Shown piece after piece: positions 6,686 to 12,843 of a stretch of 12,864 nt of DNA. The notes beneath the pieces were generated by a model. It ran no database searches and was not told the DNA's origin. It worked only from the letters and a program-made list of their open reading frames with translations. The stretch's first letter is position 1. Every line of letters starts with the position of its first letter. The stretch is from contig CALDFY010000064.1 of the NCBI GenBank assembly GCA_937942115.1, positions 1 through 12,864 on the forward strand, read 5' to 3'. The DNA comes from an uncultured Anaerolineae bacterium (GTDB lineage Bacteria; Chloroflexota; Anaerolineae; B4-G1; DUEL01). Made by a program: the position numbers and the translations under genes.

Positions 6686-7702
6686 ATGCAGGAAGCACAG
6701 TTGTATGAACGTCTGGACGAGAACAAGGTGCGCTGCGCCCTCTGCGCCCACCGCTGCGTCATCCCCGAGGGCCGGCGCGGCATCTGCCACGTGCGGGAAA
6801 ACCGGGGCGGGACGCTCTACACCTTAGTCTACGGGCGGCTCATCGCCCGGCACGTGGACCCGGTGGAGAAAAAGCCCCTCTACCACTTCTACCCCGGCTC
6901 CACCGCCTACTCCATCGCCACCCCCGGCTGTAACTTCCGCTGTCGCTGGTGTCAGAACTGGGAGATTTCCCAGATGCCCCGGGAGGAACACCTGATCCTG
7001 GGCGAGACCTTCTCCCCAGAGCAGATCGTCGCCGACGCCCGCCGGTCCGGAAGCCGTAGCATCGCCTACACCTATACCGAGCCCACCGTCTTCTTTGAAT
7101 ACGCCTACGACGTCTCCCGGCGGGCGCGCCAGGCCGGCATCGCCAACGTCTACGTGACCAACGGCTATATGACCCCGGAGATGCTGGACGCGTATCACCC
7201 GTACCTGGACGCGGCCAACGTAGACCTGAAGTCGTTCCGGGACGAGACGTACCGCCGTTATATCGGCGCGCGCCTGCAGCCGGTGCTGGACTCCCTGAAA
7301 AAGATGAAAGAAATGGGGGTTTGGGTGGAGGTAACGACGCTGGTGGTCACCGGGGTCAACGACGACCCGGAGGAGTTTCGGGACATCGCCCGTTTTCTGG
7401 CAGAGGAACTGGGCCCGGAGACGCCCTGGCACATCAGCCGGTACTTCCCGGCGTACCAGATGGCCAATCCGCCAACCCCGCTGGCGACGCTCCAGCGGGC
7501 GCGGGAGATCGGACGGGAGGCCGGCCTGCGTTACATCTACGTCGGGAACGTGCCGGGGGAGGAAAACACCCACTGCCACGCCTGCGACCAGTTGCTCATC
7601 CGCCGCTCCGGCTTCTGGGTGCTGGAGAACCGCGTCCGCCCCGATGGCACCTGTCCCCGCTGCGGGACACCGGTGGCAGGGGTGGGGATGTCGGGAGAAT
7701 AA
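6686..7702 (+). CDS. amrS: AmmeMemoRadiSam-type radical SAM enzyme
   Basis: Radical S-adenosylmethionine enzyme of the AmrS family, which is often encoded with AMMECR1 and Memo-like genes; its reaction is not established. 338 residues. An N-terminal cysteine group (Cys17, Cys20, Cys24, Cys34) comes first. The [4Fe-4S]/SAM motif Cys82-x3-Cys86-x2-Cys89 lies in PGCNFRCRWCQNWEISQ, a sequence very typical of this family. A TIM-barrel-like core and a C-terminal zinc-ribbon-like pair (CHAC, then CPRCG) follow. Two in-frame ATGs compete: 6686 is 10 nt after GGAGG, while 6677 is only 1 nt after it. The frame stays open farther upstream, but that part crosses repeats and the promoter. No AMMECR1 or Memo partner is in the window. 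The gene faces the hypC gene tail to tail with only 27 bp between. Confidence 0.88.
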   Translation: MQEAQLYERLDENKVRCALCAHRCVIPEGRRGICHVRENRGGTLYTLVYGRLIARHVDPVEKKPLYHFYPGSTAYSIATPGCNFRCRWCQNWEISQMPREEHLILGETFSPEQIVADARRSGSRSIAYTYTEPTVFFEYAYDVSRRARQAGIANVYVTNGYMTPEMLDAYHPYLDAANVDLKSFRDETYRRYIGARLQPVLDSLKKMKEMGVWVEVTTLVVTGVNDDPEEFRDIARFLAEELGPETPWHISRYFPAYQMANPPTPLATLQRAREIGREAGLRYIYVGNVPGEENTHCHACDQLLIRRSGFWVLENRVRPDGTCPRCGTPVAGVGMSGE

Positions 7703-7729
7703 GCCGCGTCCGCCGGGGGAAGCGCGCGG

Positions 7730-7969
7730 TCAAGCACCCGCTTCCGCGCCGAACACCTCCCCCAGCAACTGGAGGGTTTCCAGCGCCTCCTCTTCCTCCA
7801 GACGGCTGATGGCGAAGCCCACATGGACGATGACCCAATCGCCCACCTGGGCCTCCGGGACGTAGGCCAGAGAGACCTCGCGGGTGACGCCGCCGAAGTC
7901 CACCCGGCCCATCCGCATCAGCCCGGTTTCCTGCACCTCAATAATCCGACCGGGAACGCCCAGACACAT
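7730..7969 (-). CDS. hypC: HypC-family hydrogenase maturation chaperone
   Basis: Small cytoplasmic chaperone for [NiFe]-hydrogenase maturation, 79 residues, normal for the family. HypC binds HypD and the hydrogenase large subunit while the Fe(CN)2CO group is delivered. It starts MCLGVPGRI; Cys2, needed for binding, is present. The region VGDWVIVHVGFAISRL is the conserved second half. The ATG has AGGAGG 6 nt upstream. Its first 32 nt overlap the end of hypB, so translation is probably coupled. No hydrogenase structural gene or hypA, hypD, hypE or hypF is in the window, so the rest of the pathway must be encoded elsewhere. Confidence 0.95.
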   Translation of the reverse strand: MCLGVPGRIIEVQETGLMRMGRVDFGGVTREVSLAYVPEAQVGDWVIVHVGFAISRLEEEEALETLQLLGEVFGAEAGA

Positions 7970-8636
7970 CTCGTTCCTCCTTGTATGCGCGCAATTCCCC
8001 CTCCAGCCAGTTCAGCCAGTCCTCCAGTCCTTCACCAGTCTTACAGGAGAGGGGGAAGAAAGCCACGCCGGGGTTGAGCGCCTCCACACCCCGACGGAAG
8101 TACTCCACGTTGAACTCAAACGCCGGGAGGACGTCCGTCTTATTCAGCACCACCGCGTCCACTCCCCGGTACATCGGCGGATACTTGTACGGCTTATCGT
8201 CGCCCTCCGGCACGCTGGCGATGAGGACGTTGCGGTGAACCCCCAGGCGGAATTCCGCCGGGCAGACCAGGTTGCCCACGTTCTCCACGATCAGCATGTC
8301 CACCCCGTCCAGCGAAAGCCGGTCCAGCCCGCTCCGGACCATTGCCGCGTCCAGGTGGCACTCCCCACCGGTGGCGATCTGGACGACGGGCACCCCCTCG
8401 GCGGCCACCCGGTCGGCGTCCAGCGTGGAGGCCAGGTCGCCTTCCACGACGGCGATTTGCCACCGGTCTTTTAACGCCCGAATCGTCCGCAGGATCAGGC
8501 TGGTCTTTCCCGCCCCGGGGGCGGCCATCAGGTTGACGGCGAAAACCCCGGCCGCGTCCAGGCGGGCCCGGTTGACCTCTGCCACCCGGTCGTTGGCGCT
8601 CAGGATATGTTCTACAACGGGGACTTGCGGGCTCAT
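7938..8636 (-). CDS. hypB: HypB-family nickel-inserting GTPase
   Basis: GTPase that assists nickel insertion into [NiFe]-hydrogenase, 232 residues. Motifs: P-loop APGAGKTS at about 39-46, NKTD for guanine specificity, and the metal-binding GGECHLDA (Cys-His) and NLVCPAEF (Cys) segments of the G domain. The N-terminal CxxCxC nickel site and the His-rich stretch found in some HypB proteins are absent, so nickel storage is unlikely. The ATG has AGGAG 5 nt upstream; the GTG 12 nt earlier lies in that ribosome site and is not used. The stop of pth overlaps the ribosome site, and hypC overlaps the 3' end, so pth-hypB-hypC is a translationally coupled operon. Confidence 0.95.
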   Translation of the reverse strand: MSPQVPVVEHILSANDRVAEVNRARLDAAGVFAVNLMAAPGAGKTSLILRTIRALKDRWQIAVVEGDLASTLDADRVAAEGVPVVQIATGGECHLDAAMVRSGLDRLSLDGVDMLIVENVGNLVCPAEFRLGVHRNVLIASVPEGDDKPYKYPPMYRGVDAVVLNKTDVLPAFEFNVEYFRRGVEALNPGVAFFPLSCKTGEGLEDWLNWLEGELRAYKEERDVSGRSRSDY

Positions 8637-8644
8637 TTCGCTCC

Positions 8645-9205
8645 TCACCGATTATATAGACTCATCGCCTTCTCCAGCCCTTCCGTCAACCAGGTCTGGA
8701 TGGCGGCGATGGCACGCTCTATGGTCTCTTCTATGACCGTTTCCTCGTCCGGTGTGAAGTCCTGGAGGACGTAGTCGGCGGGGTCCATCTGCCCCGGTGG
8801 GCGCCCGATGCCGATGCGGAGACGGGGGAAGGCCTGGGTGCCCAGGTGCTCTATGACCGACCGCATCCCCCGGTGGCCGCCGCTGCCCCCCTCCGGACGG
8901 ATGCGCAGGCTGCCCGGGGGGAGGTCCAGGTCGTCGTAGATGACCAGAAGGTTCTCTGGCGGCACCTGATAGAACCGGGCCAGTGGCGCTACGGCGCGCC
9001 CGCTCTCGTTCATGAAGGTCTGAGGGATGGCCAGCACAACGGGGCAGCCGCCGACCGTCCCCCGGGCCACCCGGGCGTTTTTCTGGCGGCGAGAGAATGC
9101 CAGGCCGTGGACCGCTGCCAGCCGGGAGACGCAGCGGGCCCCCACGTTGTGACGGTTGCGGGCATAGCGGACTCCCGGATTTCCCAGACCGACGATGAGA
9201 TACAT
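8645..9205 (-). CDS. pth: Peptidyl-tRNA hydrolase
   Basis: Cytoplasmic enzyme that cleaves peptidyl-tRNA released from stalled ribosomes. 186 residues, normal for bacterial Pth. Family residues seen: Asn9 in GLGNPG, catalytic His19 in RHNVG, Asn66 in TFMNESG and Asp92 in DDLDLPPG. The loop that in E. coli reads HNG has HRG here (Arg112 in place of Asn114), so one of the tRNA-contacting asparagines is replaced. The ATG chosen begins the conserved MYLIVGLGNPG; a TTG 30 nt earlier lies in a tandem repeat and is rejected. The ribosome site is weak. It is the first gene of an operon with hypB 8 nt downstream. No promoter could be picked among the upstream repeats. Confidence 0.95.
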   Translation of the reverse strand: MYLIVGLGNPGVRYARNRHNVGARCVSRLAAVHGLAFSRRQKNARVARGTVGGCPVVLAIPQTFMNESGRAVAPLARFYQVPPENLLVIYDDLDLPPGSLRIRPEGGSGGHRGMRSVIEHLGTQAFPRLRIGIGRPPGQMDPADYVLQDFTPDEETVIEETIERAIAAIQTWLTEGLEKAMSLYNR

Positions 9206-9223
9206 GGCCGTTATGGTTTTGTG

Positions 9224-9279
9224 GGGCAACCGCAAGGGTTGGGCAACCGCAAGGGTTGGGCAACCGCGAGGGTTGCCCC
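9224..9279. repeat. Three tandem 17-bp units
   Basis: GGGCAACCGCAAGGGTT at 9224-9240 and 9241-9257, and a copy with one change at 9258-9274, followed by GCCCC that completes a hairpin with the last unit. The same hairpin occurs alone at 108-130. The array lies 19 bp upstream of the pth start, so it is in the pth leader if transcription begins farther out. Confidence 0.75.
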
Positions 9280-9358
9280 TACGTCCTCACCCCCCGCCCC
9301 ATAGGGCGCTGCGTGGGTAGGGTTGCCGCCCCGGAAGCCGAAAGACCCACCTTTGAGA

Positions 9359-9470
9359 GGGCGTCAACGCAGGTTGACGCCCGGCGCCAGAGCGCCCAGG
9401 GGAGGCCGATTTCCCATCGGCGCCCAGGGCGGCGGGAAGCGGAGAGCCGAATCCAAAAGTTAACGTCTAT
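9359..9470. repeat. Composite dispersed element, copy 2
   Basis: Direct-orientation copy of 71-208, with the same 10-bp-stem hairpin (9359-9382), the same inner hairpin and the same GTTAACG tail. It lacks the 23-bp hairpin module present at 108-130. The otherwise high similarity, including unpaired stretches, shows recent spread. Confidence 0.75.
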
Positions 9471-9717
9471 GCCTCTGACCCCTCAACTTTGGCCTTTTTG
9501 CCCACCTTCTTCCTGCACGGGTCTCTGGCCGCTTTCACGGCCTAAAAAAGATTATTTTTCACTGCAGCGGCAAAGCCGCCGCAGTGAAAAATATTTTCTT
9601 CTTGTTCTTTTGACCGGGCAGAAGGCCATTTTGGGCGATTTTCTAACCGCCCACCCTGAAAAGGCCAAACTTCACGGAGGGGGCGCCGCCGGAGGCGGCG
9701 AGGGTGGGGTGAGGCCC
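9471..9717. other. Gene-free stretch with hairpins
   Basis: No gene is seen. It holds a long hairpin at 9553-9593 flanked by an inverted 11-bp motif (TTTGGCCTTTT at 9488-9498 and AAAAGGCCAAA at 9659-9669), and a 7-bp stem CGCCGCC and GGCGGCG around GGA at 9684-9700. The flanking inverted motif around a central palindrome gives a MITE-like layout of about 180 bp, but target duplications are not evident. Confidence 0.4.
9553..9593. repeat. 13-bp-stem hairpin with A-C mismatch
   Basis: Outer arms TATTTTTCACTGC and GCAGTGAAAAATA, one A-C mismatch, inner arms GCGGC and GCCGC around AAA. The T-run is on the 5' side and the A-run on the 3' side of each strand's stem, the reverse of an intrinsic terminator. 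It is similar in design to the hairpin at 6528-6558. Confidence 0.55.
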
Positions 9718-10491
9718 CTACCGACGGGTCCTTTGGGGCGAGAAACCCTCTCTCCGGGCCCTCAGATAGTACCGGAACAGGGTTTTCGCCAGCAGGTAGA
9801 GGCCCCAGACACCAAAGAGAAACAATGTGATGCGGGCCCCGCGCAGGAACGCGCTCAGAATCTGGGCGCCGTCCAGCGCCGATACTCCTCCCCCTCTCCC
9901 CCCACCGGTCGGGGCTGTCGGTGTCGTCCCGGGGCGCGGGGTGGGAGAAGGGCGCGGGGTCGCCGTGGGCGGCATCTCCACCGGCACCGGCGTCGGTGTC
10001 TCCGCACCGGGGGTGGGGATTTCCGGCGCCTCTTCTGTCGGGGTCGGCGTCGGCGTGACCGACTCGTTCAGGACGGTGATGTTGTTCACGAAGAACGAAT
10101 CGGTCACATCCCCCTCCCGGTAGCGGATCAGCACCATATGGTAGACCCCGTTGGGGATCAGGGGCGACCCGTCCTCCGCAATGGCCGTCGTGTCCCATTC
10201 GGCCAGGACGCCGTTGATGACCTGCTGCCGGACGTCCAGGATCAGCGGTTGCCACTGAGAGGTCGCCGTCGCCGCCGGGCCGGGGGCGTAGTAAATGCTG
10301 TATCGGTCAAAGTTGGGGTGGGCTACCGAACCCAGAATCTGCACCACCCCGCCGACCGTCGCCCCGTTGGTGGGGAATGTGATGATGACCACGTTCTCCT
10401 GCGGCAAGGGGGCGGCGGCCAGAGGCCCTCCGGCGGCCAGAAGTGTCAGCAGAACCGCCCCCAACATCAGCGCCAATTTTTTCCCGTTCAT
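9718..10491 (-). CDS. Secreted C-terminally anchored protein, Ig-like N-terminal part
   Basis: Protein of 257 residues without a recognised family name. Layout: signal peptide (1 to about 27, basic NGKK, hydrophobic core, AAA near the cut site); a globular part (about 28-135) with the pattern FPTNGATVGGVVQILGSV that resembles bacterial Ig-like beta-sandwich domains; a Thr/Pro-rich linker (about 136-195) of the kind common on Chloroflexota surface proteins; a short Gly-rich piece; one membrane segment (about 210-232); and a basic cytoplasmic tail. It is therefore likely anchored with the domain outside. The second of two close ATGs was chosen because AAGGA lies 5 nt before it; the first is 6 nt upstream. 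A 14-bp tandem repeat occupies its leader. The function is unknown; the divergent glycosyltransferase may modify such Thr-rich linkers, but this is a guess. Confidence 0.85.
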   Translation of the reverse strand: MNGKKLALMLGAVLLTLLAAGGPLAAAPLPQENVVIITFPTNGATVGGVVQILGSVAHPNFDRYSIYYAPGPAATATSQWQPLILDVRQQVINGVLAEWDTTAIAEDGSPLIPNGVYHMVLIRYREGDVTDSFFVNNITVLNESVTPTPTPTEEAPEIPTPGAETPTPVPVEMPPTATPRPSPTPRPGTTPTAPTGGGRGGGVSALDGAQILSAFLRGARITLFLFGVWGLYLLAKTLFRYYLRARREGFSPQRTRR

Positions 10492-10509
10492 CGGCATCCT
10501 TTGCTTCCT

Positions 10510-10607
10510 GCATCCTGCTTCCTGCATCCTGCTTCCTGCATCCTGCTTCCTGCATCCTGCTTCTTGCATCCTGCTTCCTGCATCCTGCTTCCTGCATCCT
10601 GCTTCCT
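10510..10607. repeat. Seven tandem 14-bp units in a divergent intergenic space
   Basis: Unit GCATCCTGCTTCCT, seven copies in a row; only the fourth has a change (TTCTT). Imperfect partial units flank both sides. On the minus strand each unit contains AGGA and ATG, resembling a ribosome site and start codon. The repeat fills most of the leader of the gene ending at 9718. Near-identity of the copies suggests active length change by slippage. Confidence 0.95.
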
Positions 10608-10625
10608 GCATCTCTTTCGGGCGTA

Positions 10626-10654
10626 AGTGTAACACAGAAGAGGGAGAATGGCAA
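10626..10654 (-). promoter_or_regulatory. Candidate promoter of the secreted protein gene
   Basis: On the minus strand: TTGCCA (10654 down to 10649), a 17-bp spacer and TACACT (10631 down to 10626), five and four matches to consensus. It overlaps the start codon of the divergent glycosyltransferase gene. Transcription would begin near 10619 and run through the 14-bp repeat. Confidence 0.4.
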
Positions 10655-12486
10655 GACCCACAGGCCATACCCCCTGGTTCATAGCGATTCTGTTGGTTGC
10701 GGCGGCGCTGCGGCTGACCGGCGTCGCCTGGGACGGGGGCATCGGCGCCCACCCCGACGAGCGGTACCTGGTGGGCGTGGCCGAAGGGATGGCGCGTTTG
10801 CGGGAACCGAACCCCTTTGCGGTGGACGCTTCCTTTCCCTACGGGCATGTCCCCCTGTACCTGTTCCTGCGGCTGGGTGGGACCGACCGGCTGATGGCGG
10901 CCCGCCTGCTGACCGGACTGCTGGATGTGGGGACAGTGGCGCTGACAGCGGCGCTGGCCCGCGTCCTGCTGGCTGCCGGTCGGTTGGGCCGCTGGAGCGG
11001 AGCGCCACTGATGGCCGCTCTCTTCCTCGCCGTGATGCCTCTCCACGTCCAGCAGGCCCATTTCGCCACCGCCGATGTCCCGCTGGCCTTTTTCTCCGCC
11101 GGCGCGCTGCTCTTCGCCGCCCGCTCTGCCCCACGACTCCGCTTCGCCCCGTCGCTGACTACGAACGCCGTTCGTAGTCAGGCACGAAGCGCAGCGGAGT
11201 GCCGTCAGCGCGACTCCGCTTCGCTGCGTCGCTTACTACGAACCGCTCGTAGTCAGGCACGAAGCGCAGCGGAGTGCCGTCAGCGCGACTCCGCTTCGCT
11301 GCGTCGCTTACTACGAACCGCTCGTAGCCAGGCACGAAGCGCAGCGGAGTGCCGTCTTGCGGGCATCTGGGCCGGGCTGGCCCTGGGCTGCAAGGCCGGG
11401 GCGGCATTGCTGCTCATCCCCATCGCTCTGGCTGGCGCGCTGGGCGCGAAGAACCGCCGGGAGCGCATCCGGCGGGTCGCTGGGGCGCTCGGGGTGGCCC
11501 TGGCAACGTTCGCCCTCACCAACCCCTTCGCCGTGCTGGAGTCCCCCCGCTTCCTGACCAACGTGGCCGCCCAGGCCGCGCTGGCACGCGGGGCGGTCCT
11601 GGTACCCTATACCCTTCAGTACCGGGGGACGCCGCCCTACCTGTACCCCATCGCCCAACAACTCCTCTGGGGGATGGGGCCGGTGCTGGGGCTTCTGGGC
11701 TTCGGAGGACTGGCCTGGACCGCCGTCCGCGCGGCCCGGGGACGCCTGCGTTCGGCGGAATGGGTGGTCCTGGTCTGGGCGTTGCCGTTTTTTGCCTTTA
11801 CCGGCGGGCTGTCCGTTAAGTTCCCCCGCTACTTGCTCCCGCTGACGCCGGTTCTGGCGGTATATGCGGTTCAGTGGGTCATCGCCATAGGTCGGGGAGC
11901 GACCCGCATCCTCTTTGCCCTGGCCGTCCTGCCAGCCGCCTTTCTCTCCACTGCCCTGGTCGTGTCCTACGGCCAACCGCATCCCTGGGTAGCGGCTTCC
12001 GAATGGATCCGGGCGCACATTCCTCCCGGCTCCGTCATCGCAGTGGAGGAGTGGGACCACCCCCTGCCGCTGGACGCGGAGGGCTACACCCTGCGGGTAC
12101 TGCCGGTCTTTGCGCCGGAGGGGGAGGAGAAGGAAAGGAGGATGGCCTCGGTGCTGGCGGAGGCGGACGCAGTGGTGGTCGCCAGCCGGCGCGGGTACGG
12201 GGCGCTGGCCCGCTGGCCCGACCGCTTCCCGGCGACGCTGGCCGATTACCGCGCGCTCTTCGCCGGTGAGCGCGGGTGGATAGCGGCTGGCTGCTGGGGA
12301 CGCTGGCCCTCGCTGGCGAGGATCTCTCTGGCCGATGACCCCTTCGGCGCGGCCGGCCTGCCCCTGCCTCATCCGGCCTGCCGCCCCACCGGAGCGTGGC
12401 TTCGCCTGCCACGCCTGGATGAGAGTTTCGTCGTCTACGACCACCCCGAGGTGGTGATCTTCGTCGCTGCACGCGGAGGGAGGTGA
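10648..12486 (+). CDS. PMT/ArnT-like membrane glycosyltransferase with a repeat-derived insert
   Basis: Multi-pass membrane protein of 612 residues resembling the GT-C glycosyltransferases of the dolichyl-phosphate-mannose/ArnT kind, which move a sugar from a lipid carrier on the outer face of the membrane. After the first membrane segment comes HPDERY with Asp37 and Glu38, the acidic pair typical of the first outer loop; a second conserved Asp143 lies in TADVPLAF. Many hydrophobic segments follow up to about 440, then a soluble C-terminal domain. Residues about 162-236 are encoded by REP-like units (exact 25-residue period, beginning RSQARSAAEC, very Arg-rich) placed between two membrane segments. 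Without them the protein would be about 537 residues, a usual size. The frame is kept across the insert, so the gene is probably functional. Start: ATG with AGGGAG just upstream. Acceptor and sugar are unknown. Confidence 0.85.
   Translation: MARPTGHTPWFIAILLVAAALRLTGVAWDGGIGAHPDERYLVGVAEGMARLREPNPFAVDASFPYGHVPLYLFLRLGGTDRLMAARLLTGLLDVGTVALTAALARVLLAAGRLGRWSGAPLMAALFLAVMPLHVQQAHFATADVPLAFFSAGALLFAARSAPRLRFAPSLTTNAVRSQARSAAECRQRDSASLRRLLRTARSQARSAAECRQRDSASLRRLLRTARSQARSAAECRLAGIWAGLALGCKAGAALLLIPIALAGALGAKNRRERIRRVAGALGVALATFALTNPFAVLESPRFLTNVAAQAALARGAVLVPYTLQYRGTPPYLYPIAQQLLWGMGPVLGLLGFGGLAWTAVRAARGRLRSAEWVVLVWALPFFAFTGGLSVKFPRYLLPLTPVLAVYAVQWVIAIGRGATRILFALAVLPAAFLSTALVVSYGQPHPWVAASEWIRAHIPPGSVIAVEEWDHPLPLDAEGYTLRVLPVFAPEGEEKERRMASVLAEADAVVVASRRGYGALARWPDRFPATLADYRALFAGERGWIAAGCWGRWPSLARISLADDPFGAAGLPLPHPACRPTGAWLRLPRLDESFVVYDHPEVVIFVAARGGR
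11131..11355. repeat. REP-like array inside the glycosyltransferase gene
   Basis: Alternating inverted and forward units: CTAC at 11159, 11236 and 11311, GTAG at 11174, 11249 and 11324. The forward-inverted pair repeats exactly every 75 bp, or 25 codons. Forward arms are GGCAC and GTGCC; the two later inverted units have GCGAC and GTCGC, a compensated change against GCCAC and GTGGC elsewhere. The first inverted and first forward unit also form a perfect 10-bp palindrome (11157-11179, loop GCC). All units are read in a frame that avoids the TAG inside GTAG. The inverted units inside the frame have TTA where the intergenic ones have TGA. Confidence 0.93.
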
Positions 12487-12495
12487 CGCCACTGA

Positions 12496-12524
12496 TTGAC
12501 GGGAAGGGGGGATCGGTATATAAT
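12496..12524 (+). promoter_or_regulatory. Strong consensus promoter without a visible gene
   Basis: TTGACG (12496-12501), a 17-bp spacer and a perfect TATAAT (12519-12524), eleven of twelve consensus matches. It begins 10 bp after the glycosyltransferase stop. The start point would be near 12531. No open frame of useful size follows within the window, so it drives either a gene beyond the edge with a long leader or a non-coding RNA. Confidence 0.75.
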
Positions 12525-12530
12525 TCCCTC

Positions 12531-12721
12531 CGGCTACCGGACACGCTGGGCCAATCCCGCTCTTCTATGCTCACCTGGAGACACAAAACACTGTGTCTTT
12601 GTATCTCCGTGTGGGATGGTTCATTTTCTGAACGAAATGGGTGACACTTTTGGAAGGCATTAAAAATTCCAGATGTCTGTTTTATCGCCTGCCAGGTGAT
12701 GGGCCTCACCCCTCCCCCTGA
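12531..12721 (+). other. Transcribed gene-free stretch
   Basis: No gene is seen. Downstream of the promoter there is an imperfect hairpin at 12577-12608 (GGAGA and TCTCC, one C-A mismatch, ACAAA and TTTGT, 10-nt loop), then an A+T-richer stretch (12610-12680). It could be an mRNA leader or a small RNA. No known RNA family was recognised. Confidence 0.35.
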
Positions 12722-12789
12722 CCCTGACAAGTGTAGGTTTTTCGGGGAGCGGGGGATGCCCATTCCGGCCCTCACCCCACCCCTTACCC
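12722..12789 (+). repeat. Roughly 67-bp dispersed repeat, right copy
   Basis: Inverted counterpart of 211-279, differing at about three positions over the shared length. It continues into a C-rich tract that the left copy lacks. Confidence 0.75.
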
Positions 12790-12804
12790 CTCCCCTCCCC
12801 CGAC

Positions 12805-12843
12805 CCCTCCCCTCTCCCGAACTGCGTTCGGGAGAGGGGAGGG
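12805..12843. repeat. Perfect 18-bp-stem hairpin
   Basis: Arms CCCTCCCCTCTCCCGAAC and GTTCGGGAGAGGGGAGGG around TGC, with no mismatch. A T-run occurs only 15 nt later (12859-12863), so a classical terminator is doubtful. It lies at the right edge of the window, where its context is cut off. Confidence 0.7.

Noticed and set aside
9206..9235. TTG start 30 nt upstream of pth
   Set aside because: The TTG lies in the 17-bp tandem repeat, and the family begins MYLIVGLGNPG at the later ATG.
9553..9593. Intrinsic terminator
   Set aside because: On both strands the T-run comes before the stem and the A-run after it, the reverse of what is needed.
10510..10617. Coding of a Gln/Arg/Cys repeat peptide by the 14-bp array
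   Set aside because: All three frames are open merely because the unit is stop-free and not a multiple of three. The adjacent gene has its own start and signal peptide downstream.
9256..10626. Long plus-strand frame of 456 codons opposite the secreted protein
   Set aside because: It runs through dispersed hairpins and the 14-bp tandem repeat. The minus strand has a good signal peptide, linker and anchor, so the plus frame is a shadow.
10648..12486. Pseudogene caused by repeat insertion
   Set aside because: The frame is open from start to stop, the insert is a multiple of three, the acidic motif residues are kept and the parts on both sides match one family. Loss of activity cannot be excluded but is not shown.
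11311..12492. Minus-strand frame of 393 codons opposite the glycosyltransferase
   Set aside because: It has no recognisable domain, a composition typical of antisense frames, and begins inside the repeat array on the other side.
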